Shown here in pieces: positions 6,443 through 7,597 of a stretch of 7,597 nt of DNA; the stretch's first letter is position 1, and every line of letters starts with the position of its first letter. Origin of the DNA: Deltaproteobacteria bacterium (GTDB lineage Bacteria > Desulfobacterota_B > Binatia > Binatales > Binataceae); assembly GCA_021827465.1 (NCBI GenBank), contig JAKAVX010000110.1, positions 1 to 7,597 of the forward strand, written 5' to 3'. The notes below the pieces were generated by a model. It saw nothing but the letters and a program-made list of their open reading frames with translations, did no database searches and was not told the DNA's origin. The position numbers were made by a program, and so were the translations under genes.

Positions 6443-7597
6443 CTAAATCTCCGGCACCGGGAGCGGACCGCGCACCCTTTCGTAAGAGGCCGCGACGCGC
6501 AGCACGGTTGTCTCGTCGAATGGCCGTCCGATTAGCTGCATCGAGAGCGGAAGACCCCGGTCGGAAAGCCCGGTCGGAATCGCGAGCGCGGGCTGGCCGG
6601 TGCAATCGAACGGCGCGGTGAAGCGCAGGATGTCGCGTATCGGGTCTGCTTCCGACGCTTCCTGCTCGAACAATGGTCCTGCGCCGATCGGCGGCGCCTC
6701 GACGGCGCTGGTCGGCGCGGCAAGCACGTCATGGTCTGCGAGCGCTGCCAGCGCCTCGGCGAGCATCCGCGCGCGCGCCCGCTGGGCGCGCACGTAAGCG
6801 ACCCCGCTCACAAGCATTCCTGCTTCGAGCAGGCGGCGGACGTCCTCGCCGTAGTCGGCGGGCCGCTCACGCATCCATCGCTCGTGATATTCGAGCGCGT
6901 CGGTGTAGATCACAACGCCGTTTATCACCGTGGCCAGCGCCAGCGACGGTATCGAGACTTCGTCTACCGAAGCGCCGAGCGAAGCGAGTTGCTTCAGCGC
7001 CGCGCTGAACGAGCGCGAGACCTGGTCCGAGAGGCCCTCGTTCAGCCCGCGGATAACGCCGATTCGCATTCCCTTCACGCCGCTTTCAAGTCCGGCCGTG
7101 TAGTCGGGCACCGGCTCGCGGCTCGAGGTCGAGTCGTTTGGGTCGTGCCCCGCGATAACTCCGAGCATCAGTGCGGCGTCGCGGACGTTTCGCGTGATCG
7201 GACCCACGTGGTCCATCGTGTACGATAGCGGGATAACGCCATGTCGGCTTACGCGCGAATACGTGGGCTTTACCCCAACGCATCCGCATAGCGCGGCGGG
7301 GATACGGATGGAGCCGCCAGTGTCGCTGCCGATTGTTGCGGCGGCCGAGCGGGCGACGATGGCCGCCGCCGACCCGCCGCTCGAACCGCCGGGAATACGG
7401 TCGAGCGAATAGGGATTACGGACGAATCCCCAATGCGGATTCGAGGAAGTGACGCCGTAGGCGAACTCGTGCAGATTGAGCTTGCCGAGAAGGACTGCGC
7501 CAGCGGCCTCGAGTCTGGTCCATACGGTTGCGTCGTAATCCGGGCGAAAGTCGGCGAGGATTTTAGAGCCCCCGGTGGTCCGAATTCCCCGGGTATA
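6443..7597 (-). CDS. Amidase-signature family enzyme, N-terminus cut off by the window edge
   Basis: The reading frame is open from the TAG at 6445-6443 to the last base, giving 384 visible residues; family members have about 450-490, so some 70 residues lie outside. The enzyme hydrolyses an amide bond through the Ser-cisSer-Lys triad. Numbering from the edge, seen are SKILADF (11-17), GKLNLHEFAYG (38-48), PGGSSGGSAAA (69-79) with the cis-Ser at 72 (bases 7384-7382), GSDTGGSIRIPAALCG (91-106) with the nucleophile Ser at 96 (bases 7312-7310), GVKPTYSRVSRHG (109-121), DHVGPITRNVRDAA (129-142) and the C-terminal GQPALAIPTGLSDRGLPLSM (from 334). By alignment to S. aureus GatA the catalytic Lys should lie 4 codons beyond the edge. 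The middle part lacks the tRNA-dependent GatA motif (GYYDAYY; here SGVAYVRAQRA), and no gatB or gatC is visible, so a general amidase is likelier than GatA. The first visible Met (bases 7216-7214) is internal and is not the start. Confidence 0.92.
   Translation of the reverse strand, partial: YTRGIRTTGGSKILADFRPDYDATVWTRLEAAGAVLLGKLNLHEFAYGVTSSNPHWGFVRNPYSLDRIPGGSSGGSAAAIVARSAAATIGSDTGGSIRIPAALCGCVGVKPTYSRVSRHGVIPLSYTMDHVGPITRNVRDAALMLGVIAGHDPNDSTSSREPVPDYTAGLESGVKGMRIGVIRGLNEGLSDQVSRSFSAALKQLASLGASVDEVSIPSLALATVINGVVIYTDALEYHERWMRERPADYGEDVRRLLEAGMLVSGVAYVRAQRARARMLAEALAALADHDVLAAPTSAVEAPPIGAGPLFEQEASEADPIRDILRFTAPFDCTGQPALAIPTGLSDRGLPLSMQLIGRPFDETTVLRVAASYERVRGPLPVPEI

Noticed and set aside
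6731..7228. Plus-strand ORF of 165 codons opposite the amidase
   Set aside because: The minus strand encodes conserved amidase sequence throughout; the plus frame is Arg/His/Ala-rich noise.
6443..7597. Assignment of the amidase as GatA of the tRNA-dependent amidotransferase
   Set aside because: The amidase signature is shared, but the middle region lacks the GatA-type GYYDAYY segment and no gatB or gatC is seen; a general amidase is the safer call.
1..7597. A defence island, mobile element or novel multi-gene system
   Set aside because: All five genes belong to known families, no transposase, integrase, terminal repeats or CRISPR repeats are seen, and the gene orientations do not suggest one functional cassette.

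Overview
The window looks like ordinary chromosome from a GC-rich Gram-negative-type bacterium. Protein style (a PMT-type glycosyltransferase with an LWSSE motif, a DUF255/YyaL protein, a broad-specificity amidase) suggests a deltaproteobacterium-like or uncultivated lineage such as Candidatus Binatota. That placement is a guess from memory of similar proteins and cannot be proven here. There are five protein-coding genes, one of them cut by the right edge. I see no tRNA, rRNA, insertion sequence, CRISPR array or phage gene.

Layout: bases 30-1172 (+) encode the DNA polymerase III beta sliding clamp, DnaN, preceded by only 29 bases of leader. It converges, across an 18-base gap, on a large membrane glycosyltransferase of the PMT/ArnT superfamily (2987-1191, -). 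A 198-base divergent intergenic region (2988-3185) follows; it holds a Shine-Dalgarno for the glycosyltransferase and a perfect 10-base palindrome but no convincing sigma-70 promoter. Next are a DUF255/YyaL (SPATA20-like) thioredoxin-fold protein (3186-5264, +) and, after a 104-base gap, an endonuclease/exonuclease/phosphatase (EEP) family protein (5369-6382, +, GTG start, uncertain N-terminus). The last gene is an amidase-signature enzyme on the minus strand (stop at 6443), open to the last base; it converges on the EEP gene across a 60-base gap holding short hairpins.

The genes do not form an obvious pathway. DnaN is a housekeeping replication gene; the glycosyltransferase probably modifies a lipid or envelope glycan; the YyaL protein is widespread but of unclear function; the EEP protein is a metal-dependent phosphodiesterase or phosphatase of unknown substrate; the amidase hydrolyses an unknown amide. 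The two plus-strand genes YyaL and EEP could share a transcript, but the gap and the hairpin between them leave this open.

I did not find an undescribed system. The points most worth checking are the Ser-Glu in place of Asp-Glu at the presumed catalytic loop of the glycosyltransferase, the two cysteine pairs in the YyaL protein, the break from the usual dnaN-recF order, the uncertain EEP start, and the risk that the amidase is annotated from an internal methionine that removes its active site.
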